From assembly GCA_963789565.1 (NCBI GenBank), contig CAWBKX010000002.1, forward strand, positions 310,001-374,000: a DNA stretch of 64,000 nucleotides, in the 5' to 3' direction. The notes under the pieces were generated by a model. It was not told where the DNA came from. It did not search any database and saw nothing but the letters and a program-made list of their open reading frames with translations. The position numbers were made by a program, and so were the translations under genes. Origin of the DNA: CALAGB01 sp963789565. Its GTDB lineage: Bacteria; Chloroflexota; Chloroflexia; Thermomicrobiales; Thermomicrobiaceae. The first letter of the stretch is position 1. Each line of letters opens with the position of its first letter. Below are positions 17,670 through 25,618 of this stretch, one piece after another.

Positions 17670-19583
17670 GTGGCAGATATCACCACATCGCGTTACACCG
17701 CCGCTGATATCCAGGTCCTCGAGGGTTTGGAAGCCGTTCGCAGACGTCCGGGCATGTATATCGGGAGCACCGATACGCGTGGTCTGCATCATCTCGTGTA
17801 CGAGATCGTCGACAACAGTGTCGATGAAGCTATCGCGGGCTACTGCGACCACGTCGACATCAAGATCCACGCCGATGGCGTCGTCTGGGTACGCGATAAT
17901 GGACGTGGAATCCCGGTCGATCTGCACTCGAAGCAAGGCAAGTCCGCGCTCGAAGTGATCATGACGGTGCTGCATGCGGGAGGAAAGTTCGGCGGCGGCG
18001 GATACAAAGTCTCGGGTGGTCTTCACGGCGTCGGGGCTTCAGTTGTAAACGCACTTTCGGAATGGGTTGAGGTCGAAGTTCGCAAAGACGGTCTCGTCTA
18101 CAAGCAGAGATATCGTCGAGGAATCCCGGAAGGTCCCGTCGAACAAGTTGGGACGACCGAAATGGACGATCACGGGACGACCACGACCTTTATGGCGGAT
18201 TACGAAATCTTCGGGTCGATCGACTACGATTTCGACGTGCTTTTGCAACGATTCCGCGAGTCCGCCTATCTGACCAAGGGCCTCGGAATCACGTTCCGGG
18301 ATGAGCGGGTCGACCGCGAGATGTCGTTCTTCTTCGATGGCGGCATCGTCTCCTATGTCCGGCAGCTGAACCGCAACAAACAGGCGATTCACCCCAAACC
18401 CTTCTACGTCTACCGCGAGGTGAATGACTGCCTCGTTGAGGTCGCCTTGCAGTACAACGCCGGCTATGCCGAATCGACGTTCTCGTTCGCCAACAACATC
18501 AACACGGTCGACGGCGGAACGCATCTGACCGGTTTCAAAACGGCACTGACACGCACGATCAACGACTATGCGCGTCGGAATGGCTTCCTCAAGGAGACGG
18601 ACGACAACCTGAGCGGTGAGGACGTGCGCGAGGGCCTCACTGCTATCGTGAGCGTCAAGCTCCCGGAACCTCAGTTCGAAGGTCAAACCAAAGGGAAGCT
18701 GGGTAACGCCGAGATCGCCGGTATGGTTCAGACTGTGCTCAATGACAGTCTGTCCGCGTTCCTGAACGAGAATCCCTCGGCGTCTCGCCGCATCGTCGAG
18801 AAGTGCGTCTTTGCATCCCGCGCGCGAGAGGCGGCGCGTAAGGCGCGTGAGCTTGTGCAGCGCAAGGGGAGTCTCGACACGTTCAGTTTGCCGGGCAAGC
18901 TGGCTGACTGCAGCGAACGTGATCCGGCGCGCGCCGAGCTCTACATCGTTGAGGGCGACTCCGCCGGTGGTTCGGCTAAGCAGGGGCGCGATCGACGGTT
19001 CCAGGCCGTCTTGCCGCTTCGAGGCAAGATCTTGAACGTGGAGAAGTCTCGACTCGACAAAATGCTCCAGAATGAGGAGATCCGTGCCCTCGTGACTGCT
19101 CTCGGAACGTCGATCGGCGATCAGTTCGACGCATCCAAGCTCAGGTACCATCGCATCATTCTGATGACCGATGCCGATGTGGACGGCGCTCACATTCGGA
19201 CGCTGCTCCTGACGTTCTTCTTCCGTCATCTGGAGGAGTTGATCGTCGACGGACGTCTCTACATCGCTCAGCCGCCGCTGTATCGCTTGCAGAGCGGTCG
19301 CGACACACACTACGTCTATTCAGACGCTCAGCGTGACGAAATCATCTCGTCGCATCCTGGCCGCAAATGGGACACTCAACGCTTCAAGGGCCTCGGCGAG
19401 ATGAACGCGGAGCAACTCTGGGATACCACTATGGATCCCGCACAGCGCACAATGCTGCAAGTGAACATAGACGATGCTGTTCGAGCCGACGAGACCTTCG
19501 ACATGCTCATGGGAAGCGCCGTTCCTCCACGCAAGCGCTTCATCCAGACGCATGCGCGCGAGGTCGAAAACCTGGACATCTAG
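17670..19583 (+). CDS. gyrB: DNA gyrase subunit B
   Basis: The 637-residue ATPase subunit of gyrase, which introduces negative supercoils. It contains the GHKL ATP site (EIVDNSVDEAIAG, DNGRGIPVD and GLHGVGASVVNALS), the transducer domain, and the Toprim motifs EGDSAGGSAKQGRDR and DADVDGAHIRTLLL. The C terminus is of the short GyrB/ParE form without the proteobacterial insertion. The GTG at 17670 was chosen: AAAGG lies 10 bases upstream, and the product opens VADITTSRYTAADIQVLEGL as expected. The same frame stays open far upstream, but there it is antisense-free noise over the membrane protein gene. ParE is the alternative name; no gyrA/parC is present to decide. Confidence 0.93.
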   Translation: MADITTSRYTAADIQVLEGLEAVRRRPGMYIGSTDTRGLHHLVYEIVDNSVDEAIAGYCDHVDIKIHADGVVWVRDNGRGIPVDLHSKQGKSALEVIMTVLHAGGKFGGGGYKVSGGLHGVGASVVNALSEWVEVEVRKDGLVYKQRYRRGIPEGPVEQVGTTEMDDHGTTTTFMADYEIFGSIDYDFDVLLQRFRESAYLTKGLGITFRDERVDREMSFFFDGGIVSYVRQLNRNKQAIHPKPFYVYREVNDCLVEVALQYNAGYAESTFSFANNINTVDGGTHLTGFKTALTRTINDYARRNGFLKETDDNLSGEDVREGLTAIVSVKLPEPQFEGQTKGKLGNAEIAGMVQTVLNDSLSAFLNENPSASRRIVEKCVFASRAREAARKARELVQRKGSLDTFSLPGKLADCSERDPARAELYIVEGDSAGGSAKQGRDRRFQAVLPLRGKILNVEKSRLDKMLQNEEIRALVTALGTSIGDQFDASKLRYHRIILMTDADVDGAHIRTLLLTFFFRHLEELIVDGRLYIAQPPLYRLQSGRDTHYVYSDAQRDEIISSHPGRKWDTQRFKGLGEMNAEQLWDTTMDPAQRTMLQVNIDDAVRADETFDMLMGSAVPPRKRFIQTHAREVENLDI

Positions 19584-19632
19584 CCAGCTACGCCAAACGC
19601 GAAAAGGACCTGATCAGAATCGAGAAGGTCGT

Positions 19633-20646
19633 GTGACGCCTGGACCAACAAATCCGCGTGTGAGTGCGCCAATGCCGATCGCCGTGGATGCGATGGGCGG
19701 TGATCGAGCGCCGGATGAAGTCGTGGCTGGCGCGATCATCGCGGCTCGTGAGCACGGCATCGCCGTCGTTCTGGTCGGTCGTCAAACTCTCATCGATCCG
19801 CTGCTCGCCCACACTGAGGATCAAGCCAGCTTGATCACAGTCATTGATGCCTCGGATGTCGTGACGATGGAAGAGCATGCGGTATCCGCCGTGCGCCGTA
19901 AGACGCGCGCATCGATCACCGTCGCGTGTCAGGAAGTGGCCGACGGCCGCGCATCGGCAGTGGTCTCGGCCGGAAACTCCGGCGCGGTGGTTGCTTCGGC
20001 CATCTTCGCGATAGGGCGTCAATCTGGCGTCGAACGCCCCGGCATCGCCATTCCGTTCCCCACAATCACCGGCAAACCGATTTACGTGATCGATGCTGGC
20101 GCCGTCGTCGATCCTCGGCCGGTGCATTTGGTTCAGCTCGCGCGACTCGTTCGAGACTACCTGCGCACAGCGCGAGGGATCCAGCAGCCGCGCATTGCGT
20201 TGCTGAGCAACGGGAGCGAGCCCGGTAAGGGGAACGCACTCGTACGCGAGACGTATGAATTGCTGGCGAACGAGCCCGATCTCAGCTTCCAGGGGAATAT
20301 TGAGGCGAACGCGGTACCGGACGGCGAGGTCGACGCGGTTGTCTGCGATGGCTTCAGTGGAAACGTGCTCTTAAAGACAGCCGAGGGGACTGCCTCGTTG
20401 GTTCAGGCGGCGTTGCGGGGTGAGCTGTCGGCGCGCTGGTACACAAAAGTGTTGGCGGCCGGGCTGAGGCCGGCGTTTCGACGAGCGCTGCGTTCGCTCG
20501 ACTATCGCGAATACGGCGGAGCGCCACTGCTCGGAGTCAACAAGCCTGTGATCATCGCTCACGGGCGATCGGATCGCCATGCGATCGCCAACGCGATTCT
20601 GGCAGCCGCTCAAGTCGCGCAAGGAACTCCAACTGCGGAGATTTGA
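19633..20646 (+). CDS. plsX: Phosphate acyltransferase PlsX
   Basis: A 337-residue enzyme that makes acyl-phosphate from acyl-ACP, the first step towards phosphatidic acid with PlsY. The N-terminal AVDAMGGDRAPDEVV, the SAGNSGAVVA segment, LLSNGSEPGKGN, and CDGFSGNVLLKTAEG are diagnostic. Start: a GTG at 19633 has AGAAGG four bases upstream; GTG 19660 and ATG 19672 are alternatives that still keep AVDAMGG intact. It lies 49 bases after gyrB. In many bacteria plsX sits with fabD/acpP; here it does not. Confidence 0.92.
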   Translation: MTPGPTNPRVSAPMPIAVDAMGGDRAPDEVVAGAIIAAREHGIAVVLVGRQTLIDPLLAHTEDQASLITVIDASDVVTMEEHAVSAVRRKTRASITVACQEVADGRASAVVSAGNSGAVVASAIFAIGRQSGVERPGIAIPFPTITGKPIYVIDAGAVVDPRPVHLVQLARLVRDYLRTARGIQQPRIALLSNGSEPGKGNALVRETYELLANEPDLSFQGNIEANAVPDGEVDAVVCDGFSGNVLLKTAEGTASLVQAALRGELSARWYTKVLAAGLRPAFRRALRSLDYREYGGAPLLGVNKPVIIAHGRSDRHAIANAILAAAQVAQGTPTAEI

Positions 20647-20695
20647 GTCACCGGAGGGCGACCTTCAGCGCGTGGCGGGAACAGAGGAAGAGATA

Positions 20696-20750
20696 CGGCC
20701 GGCCAGATGGGAGTCGCGGCGTCGGGCGCAAGAGGTCGTCTGGCCGGCCG
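20696..20750. repeat. Perfect 12-bp inverted repeat between plsX and hup
   Basis: CGGCCGGCCAGA at 20696-20707 is repeated in inverse as TCTGGCCGGCCG at 20739-20750, with a 31-base GC-rich spacer. It lies between two convergent genes. On the minus strand it is followed by a pyrimidine-rich stretch (TATCTCTTCCTC), not a clean T run, so it may act as a bidirectional terminator. Another possibility is a protein-binding site. Confidence 0.7.
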
Positions 20751-20782
20751 ATTGATCGCCTAAGGATGTTGGATTTGGATAA

Positions 20783-21064
20783 TTAATCCTCGCCAGCGAC
20801 AGCGCGCTTGAGCTGCGTGCCTGGCTTGAAACTGGGGCTCTTCCTCGACGGGATCGTGATGCGCTCACCGGTCTGTGGATTGCGGCCCTCGCGAGCGCCA
20901 CGCTCACTGATGCGGAACGTTCCAAAACCAGTGAGGGCAACCTCATCGCCATTGGCTAGCGCGTCCTGGATGGCGTTGAAAGTCGCGTTCACGACTGCAG
21001 TAACCTGAGTCTCCGGTTGCTTAACCTGTTGTGAGACGGACTTCACAAGATCACTTTTTCTCAT
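20783..21064 (-). CDS. hup: HU-family DNA-binding protein
   Basis: A 93-residue histone-like protein that bends and compacts DNA as a dimer. It has the N-terminal helical part MRKSDLVKSVSQQV, the GFGTFRISERGAREGRNPQTG saddle with the R-x-G-R-N-P beta-arm tip, and SFKPGTQLK before a slightly acidic end. GGAAGGGAA lies six bases before the ATG. It is monocistronic with its own promoter. Confidence 0.95.
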   Translation of the reverse strand: MRKSDLVKSVSQQVKQPETQVTAVVNATFNAIQDALANGDEVALTGFGTFRISERGAREGRNPQTGERITIPSRKSPSFKPGTQLKRAVAGED

Positions 21065-21122
21065 GCGATTTCCCTTCCGCTCTTACTCAAACAATGGCCG
21101 CGACCCGAAGCGTTTTCAAGAC

Positions 21123-21151
21123 TATATAGCACGAGACGGGCCATGAGCAAA
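21123..21151 (-). promoter_or_regulatory. Promoter of hup
   Basis: On the minus strand TTTGCT (21146-21151), a 17-base spacer and TATATA (21123-21128). The -10 is preceded by TGC, giving an extended -10 that offsets the weak -35. It lies about 60 bases before the HU start. Confidence 0.5.
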
Positions 21152-21197
21152 TATCGACCGCGTATGTACGCCCGTATTGTACCGAATTCCGACACAA

Positions 21198-21995
21198 TTA
21201 TTGCGTGCGTCGTTGTCTTGCGACCTCAAACAATATTACCGCACCCGCGACTGCCGCGTTAAGCGACTCGACATGCCCCTGCAGCGGTATAGCTGCGCTT
21301 GACGTCGCGAACCTACGCGCATCTGCCGAGATCCCGCCTGTCTCGCTTCCGACGATCAATACCGCTGGCACGGTCCAGTCCAGCTTGTCGTAACTCACAA
21401 GCGCACTTGCCTCCGCGATGACCTTCTGCTGGCACTGCACAAGTTCAGCAGGGGGGGTGAGCCAGTCAAGCGAGGACAAGGAAAGGCGGAAATGCGCACC
21501 CATTCCGGATCGCACGGCCTTCGGCGAAAACGGGTCAACGGTCTCAGGTGACGTGAAGATAGCCAATACACCGGCCGCCAGCGCCGAGCGCATCAATGTC
21601 CCGAGGTTGCCCGGGTCCTTGATGCCATCCGCGATGACGAAGAGCGGGGTGGTGTCACCGTCAATTGGCGCCACTGTTGGGAATGGGAAGATCGCCACGA
21701 TTCCTTGTGGCGTCTGTGTGTCGGCGATCGTTTTGACGACGGATTCATTGCACGGATGGATCGGGACGTTTTGAGGAAGCGTCTCGAGCGCGTCGCGAAC
21801 ACCGAGATGGACTCGTTCGATGTCGACGAAGACGCGCAACGGCGTTGCACCCGCATCGATCGCATCAAGAAAAAGACGCTCTCCCTCGACGATAAACGCC
21901 CGCTCCTGCTGCCGGTGTTTCCGTGCCTGCAGCGAACGGGCGAATTTGACGTGTGGATTGTGGATGCTGGTGAGTTCGGGACCAGCGATCGGCAC
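21198..21995 (-). CDS. TrmH/SpoU-family RNA 2'-O-ribose methyltransferase
   Basis: A 265-residue SPOUT-class enzyme using S-adenosylmethionine to methylate ribose in rRNA or tRNA. The N-terminal substrate-binding part begins SIHNPHVKFARSLQARKHR. The SPOUT motifs follow: DGIKDPGNLGTLMRSALAAG (motif 1), VLIVGSETGGIS (motif 2) and IPLQGHVESLNAAVAGAV (motif 3). I placed the start at a GTG (21995) 10 bases after rplT, because the frame upstream of it runs over rplT and has no family similarity. Its position behind infC-rpmI-rplT is common in Gram-positive-type genomes. Confidence 0.9.
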   Translation of the reverse strand: MPIAGPELTSIHNPHVKFARSLQARKHRQQERAFIVEGERLFLDAIDAGATPLRVFVDIERVHLGVRDALETLPQNVPIHPCNESVVKTIADTQTPQGIVAIFPFPTVAPIDGDTTPLFVIADGIKDPGNLGTLMRSALAAGVLAIFTSPETVDPFSPKAVRSGMGAHFRLSLSSLDWLTPPAELVQCQQKVIAEASALVSYDKLDWTVPAVLIVGSETGGISADARRFATSSAAIPLQGHVESLNAAVAGAVILFEVARQRRTQ

Positions 21996-22005
21996 GAGCG
22001 GCCGA

Positions 22006-22359
22006 CTACAACTGAGCCTTGGCCACGTCGACGAGCTGCGTGAACGCCGAACTGTCGCGCACTGCCAGGTCCGCCAGCACCTTGCGGTCGATCTCAACTC
22101 CAGCCTTCATAAGGCCATTCATGAACTTGCCGTAGGGCAGTCCATTCTGTCGGGCCGCCGCGTTGATGCGCACGATCCACAACCGGCGCATATCACGTTT
22201 ACGCGTGCGGCGATCGCGATACTGGTAGACCAGCGAGCGCATGACGGCTTCATTGGCGCGCCTGAACAGGCGGCGACGCGTTCCGCGGAACCCGCTCGCC
22301 TGATGAAGCATCTTGGTGTGACGACGATGAGCCGCGACACCCCGCTTTACTCGAGCCAT
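22006..22359 (-). CDS. rplT: Ribosomal protein L20
   Basis: 117 residues, the normal L20 length. It opens MARVKRGVAAHRRHTKML, has the long basic helix RGTRRRLFRRANEAVMRSL and the RDRRTRKRDMRRLWIVRINAAAR segment binding 23S rRNA. L20 is needed early in 50S assembly and in many bacteria represses its own operon by binding the mRNA. It is third in infC-rpmI-rplT. Confidence 0.98.
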   Translation of the reverse strand: MARVKRGVAAHRRHTKMLHQASGFRGTRRRLFRRANEAVMRSLVYQYRDRRTRKRDMRRLWIVRINAAARQNGLPYGKFMNGLMKAGVEIDRKVLADLAVRDSSAFTQLVDVAKAQL

Positions 22360-22386
22360 TGTTTCGCTTTCTCCTTCGTCGTCTCG

Positions 22387-22584
22387 TTAGACGCCAGGCA
22401 GCATGCGCTTGAAACGCTTGCGGTCGGACGGTGAGACCTCGAACATCTTGTCCATCGCTCGTCGGTTGCGCGGCGACTTACGCCGACGGAAGTGACTGCG
22501 CATGCCCTTCATGCGCATCACTTTACCGGTACCCGTCACCTTGAATCGACGCTTCGCGCTCTTGCGCGTCTTCATCTTAGGCAT
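22387..22584 (-). CDS. rpmI: Ribosomal protein L35
   Basis: 65 residues, starting MPKMKTRKSAKRRFKVTGTG and ending in the basic KRMLPGV tail typical of L35. The ATG at 22584 has GAGGGGA seven bases upstream. An upstream in-frame GTG/ATG would add six non-conserved residues. It lies between infC and rplT with 27-32-base spacers. Confidence 0.97.
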   Translation of the reverse strand: MPKMKTRKSAKRRFKVTGTGKVMRMKGMRSHFRRRKSPRNRRAMDKMFEVSPSDRKRFKRMLPGV

Positions 22585-22616
22585 TGTATTTCCCCTCGAC
22601 ACGGCATCGCCGCGGA

Positions 22617-23177
22617 CTAAGCCTCGGCGGCTTCCTCAGTATTCTCCTCGTGCTCCCGCACGGCTTTCAACGGGCTCATGAGCATCACCATCGTTCGACC
22701 TTCAATGTGCGGGTTCTGATCGATGTTTCCAACCTCGCTCAACTGCTGGGCTAGCCGGTCGAGAAGGACCTTGCCGATCTCCTGGTGAGCCATCTCTCGT
22801 CCACGGAATAGGACGCTCAGTTTGACTTTGTCGCCCGCTTCAAGGAACTTGCTGGCCTGCCGCCCTTTTGTCTCCAGATCGTGTCCATCAATCTTCGGAC
22901 GAATACGAATTTCTTTCAGATCCGCGGTTCGCTGGCGCTTGCGGGACTCGCGCTCGCGACGACTCTCCTCATACCGGAATTTGCCGTAATCCATCAACCG
23001 GCAGACCGGCGGGACGGCGTTCGGCTGAACCTCTACCAGGTCCAGACCACGTTCACGCGCCATGTCCGTAGCGTCTCGGGTGCGAACGATGCCAACGTGA
23101 TTGCCCTCTTCGTCGATGAGTCGAACTTCGGGAACCCGAATTCGTTCGTTGACGCGTGCAGGTCTTGATGTGCTAAT
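22617..23177 (-). CDS. infC: Translation initiation factor IF-3 with ATT start codon
   Basis: Reading from ATT at 23177 gives 186 residues. The N-terminal domain has VNERIRVPEVRLIDEEGNHVG, the linker DATDMARERGLDLVEVQP and CRLMDYGKFRYEESR, and the C-terminal domain has KEIRIRPKIDGHDLETK and KLSVLFRGREMAHQEIG. The first ATG in frame (23063) would remove the conserved N-terminal domain. No ATG, GTG or TTG lies between it and the strong ribosome site GGGAGG (23188-23183), 5 bases before the ATT. AUU starts in infC are known from Escherichia coli and other bacteria, where IF-3 rejects its own start codon and so limits its synthesis. The last residues are an acidic Glu/Ala tail. Confidence 0.93.
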   Translation of the reverse strand: MSTSRPARVNERIRVPEVRLIDEEGNHVGIVRTRDATDMARERGLDLVEVQPNAVPPVCRLMDYGKFRYEESRRERESRKRQRTADLKEIRIRPKIDGHDLETKGRQASKFLEAGDKVKLSVLFRGREMAHQEIGKVLLDRLAQQLSEVGNIDQNPHIEGRTMVMLMSPLKAVREHEENTEEAAEA

Positions 23178-23201
23178 GGAAGCCTCCCGTGGAACATACA
23201 G

Positions 23202-23235
23202 AGCCGCAGCACCGACTACCGCGTCTGCTGCGGCT
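23202..23235 (-). promoter_or_regulatory. Leader hairpin of the infC operon mRNA
   Basis: AGCCGCAGCA and TGCTGCGGCT form a perfect 10-bp stem around a 14-base loop in the 5' untranslated RNA. It ends 13 bases before the infC ribosome site and 25 before the ATT start. No T run follows, so it is not a terminator. It could be a protein (L20 or IF-3) target or an mRNA-stabilising element. Confidence 0.65.
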
Positions 23236-23255
23236 AAGAATCGCTATGACGTCAA

Positions 23256-23284
23256 ATGCTAGCATAATGGGCTACTCGGGTCAA
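23256..23284 (-). promoter_or_regulatory. Promoter of infC-rpmI-rplT
   Basis: On the minus strand TTGACC (23279-23284), a 17-base spacer and TAGCAT (23256-23261). Transcription would begin near 23249, leaving a leader of about 70 bases that contains the hairpin. Confidence 0.75.
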
Positions 23285-23329
23285 TGAAACGACACTGCGT
23301 TTTCCGCCAGTGGACGCGTGATTTCGGTG

Positions 23330-25618
23330 TCACGGCCGCTCGTAAATCGTGACGCTCGGATTCTTATATGCGAGCAACCAGCCGATCTGACTCAACTGAT
23401 CGAGGCCGGTCTGCGAATATGGCGCTCCGCCGTCACATTGCGCCGCATATCCGTTGCGTTCGATCGGTCCGACGATGATGAATCGGATGTCGTATGTATC
23501 CAGCAAGCTCCGCGCCAACGTTGAGTTCGGCGTGTCGTAGATCGTCTTCACGTCCGCTTTTCGCTGATTGATCTCGTTCGAGATGTCAGGATCTCCAAGA
23601 CGCCACTGATATTCGTGAAATTGCCACCCCAGTGGTGTCGAGAGGCCGGTCGCCATCGAAAAGACGTTGTCCGGAAACGCCCCGTCCTCTCCATAGGAAC
23701 ACCCAGGAGCCTCGAGAAGGTGGTCGGTCGAAACACTGTTTGAATCCAGCCAGTCGATGGCTGAGATTTCATCCGGTGCGTACTGCCGGATATAGGCGAT
23801 TCCGTCGAGTCCGTTCGATTGCTTGAACCCATTCGTCCAGTGATACGCCGAAATCGGAGGATAGAGTGTGGCTCCGAGGATGACGACCCCAAACGCCGCC
23901 CCAGCCACACCGGAGCCAAGCTTTCCAGCGTATCCGTGCAACCATCGGAGCCCGAACGGGAGGGCGACGGCCGTGGCAACCGCAAAAATGGCCCAGACCT
24001 GGAAATAGAGCTTGAAGACGGTGTTCATGCGGTCACCAAACGCGTCCTCGAGAAAAACGAGCTCGGTGATCGACAGGAGTGAGAACGCCAGGGCGAAGAG
24101 CGCGAGATGGTAACGCTCCGGCGCCGAGGTTTGTACCAGAACGAGCAGAGCGGAACAGAGTACCGCAGGGCCGATGAACCAAAATAGCCCTGGAAAACGA
24201 ATGATGAACGATGCGACCAACAGCCCGAGCGTCGTCCAACCCAGGACGCGTCTCGCGATCACACCGGTGCGTATCGCCGGAATCGTGATCGTGACCAGGA
24301 ACAGCACCGCGATCGCCAGGAATAGCCCGTGAACCTTGAGCAGCTCCGCGGTAGACGTGCGCGGCCACGTCACCACGCCAAGTGTCTTTACGATAGTTCC
24401 AAGGATAGGCGCCGTGCGGACCGACACTGGGATGTTGTCGTCGGGCAGCCCGACGGCCGGAACATAGTGCAACCAGAACGGAAAGACGGTGACGAGCGCG
24501 CTCGCGGCGAGGACTCCAAGTGGTTTGATGCGTTCGCGCCACGAGAGCCCGCCGGTTGCGATCAGGATGCCCGCGATCGCCAGCAGCATTCCAGGCGGCA
24601 TATCCCATGAGTTGGTGGCATACATTGCGGCCGCAAGGATGCCGGCCAGAGCAGACGCTCCATACAAGCACAGTCGTCCCTGCTTGGCGCGCGCCAGTGC
24701 CAAGCCAATTCCGATCGATGAAATGAACATCGGATAGTCGAGGACGTGCGGATGAAGATCGCCAAGGACGAACGAAAAAGCCGGGAACTCGTTGATCGTC
24801 TGCTGATTCGGACCGTCGGATATCACTCGCGACGCGTTCCAGCCAACACCTTGCCACCAGTCTGCATGGAGCGTGCGAAGAGGGTGTTGAATGAAAGCGA
24901 TCGGCGTCACCAGGTTACCGATTCCAACCAGGAACAGCGCGGCAAGAAATCCGGATGCGACGATGATCACCCTCGAGGCCCGCTCATGAGAGCGAGTCAG
25001 ATCCGTTGCGACTCCGACGGCGGCCACCGTGGCGGTGGCGAAGAGTGTGGCAAGCGCCAGGTTGAACGCGTGTGCTGGAACGATGTAACTGAGCCGTGCC
25101 GGCAGTGCCATCAGGAGGTAGCCCAGATAGTAATAGTTGATCGATTTCCCAAGGAACCATGGATCCGGCGGAGGCATCGACCTGGTGTGGATCAGGCTCG
25201 TAAGGAACGTCAGCTCCATCGGTTTCTCGGTATGCTGGATGGCTGGATTGTAGCAACGAAACACGACATATCCCGCGAAGAGCACAACGGTCAGGAGTTC
25301 AATCAGCAGGATCTGATTTCGGGCGTTGCTGAGTGCGGTCCACAATTCCCCAGTTCGCGCCTCGAATACCCAGGCGAGGAGCGCCAGCACCACAGGGATG
25401 GCCACGATGAGCGTGGTCGAGTAGGGTGTCAATCCCAGTGCGCTCAGCCACCAGGGGACGAGCGCTGCCAATAGCAAGCCAAGCGGGCGAACGAATGGGA
25501 TGCCGCGCGAAGGAAGGTGGCCGACGGCGCGGAAAATGAATGGGTACATCAACCAGGCGAGTGCACTAACGGTGATGTACCACCGAGCGGATTCCCATAG
25601 AACGCTTCCAGCGGTCAC
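23330..25618 (-). CDS. DUF2298 (YYY-motif) membrane protein
   Basis: A 762-residue polytopic membrane protein of the Chloroflexi/archaeal YYY family. The name-giving motif is in FLGKSINYYYLGYLLMALPA (about residues 160-180), preceded by EKPMELTFLTSLIHTRSMPPPDPW. About 15 hydrophobic segments are followed by an external C-terminal domain rich in aromatic and polar residues, with YDIRFIIVGPIERNGY near the end. The family looks like a GT-C glycosyltransferase but has no assigned reaction. It overlaps the end of the large upstream fusion gene by ATGA and shares a domain with it, so the two are probably co-expressed partners. Confidence 0.85.
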   Translation of the reverse strand: MTAGSVLWESARWYITVSALAWLMYPFIFRAVGHLPSRGIPFVRPLGLLLAALVPWWLSALGLTPYSTTLIVAIPVVLALLAWVFEARTGELWTALSNARNQILLIELLTVVLFAGYVVFRCYNPAIQHTEKPMELTFLTSLIHTRSMPPPDPWFLGKSINYYYLGYLLMALPARLSYIVPAHAFNLALATLFATATVAAVGVATDLTRSHERASRVIIVASGFLAALFLVGIGNLVTPIAFIQHPLRTLHADWWQGVGWNASRVISDGPNQQTINEFPAFSFVLGDLHPHVLDYPMFISSIGIGLALARAKQGRLCLYGASALAGILAAAMYATNSWDMPPGMLLAIAGILIATGGLSWRERIKPLGVLAASALVTVFPFWLHYVPAVGLPDDNIPVSVRTAPILGTIVKTLGVVTWPRTSTAELLKVHGLFLAIAVLFLVTITIPAIRTGVIARRVLGWTTLGLLVASFIIRFPGLFWFIGPAVLCSALLVLVQTSAPERYHLALFALAFSLLSITELVFLEDAFGDRMNTVFKLYFQVWAIFAVATAVALPFGLRWLHGYAGKLGSGVAGAAFGVVILGATLYPPISAYHWTNGFKQSNGLDGIAYIRQYAPDEISAIDWLDSNSVSTDHLLEAPGCSYGEDGAFPDNVFSMATGLSTPLGWQFHEYQWRLGDPDISNEINQRKADVKTIYDTPNSTLARSLLDTYDIRFIIVGPIERNGYAAQCDGGAPYSQTGLDQLSQIGWLLAYKNPSVTIYERP

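Noticed and set aside
18039..19310. 423-codon open frame antisense to gyrB
   Set aside because: Mirror frame of a strongly coding, GC-rich gene; no family features and no ribosome site.
24746..25474. 242-codon plus-strand frame inside the DUF2298 gene
   Set aside because: Arg/Gln/His-rich shadow; the minus-strand frame has clear membrane helices.
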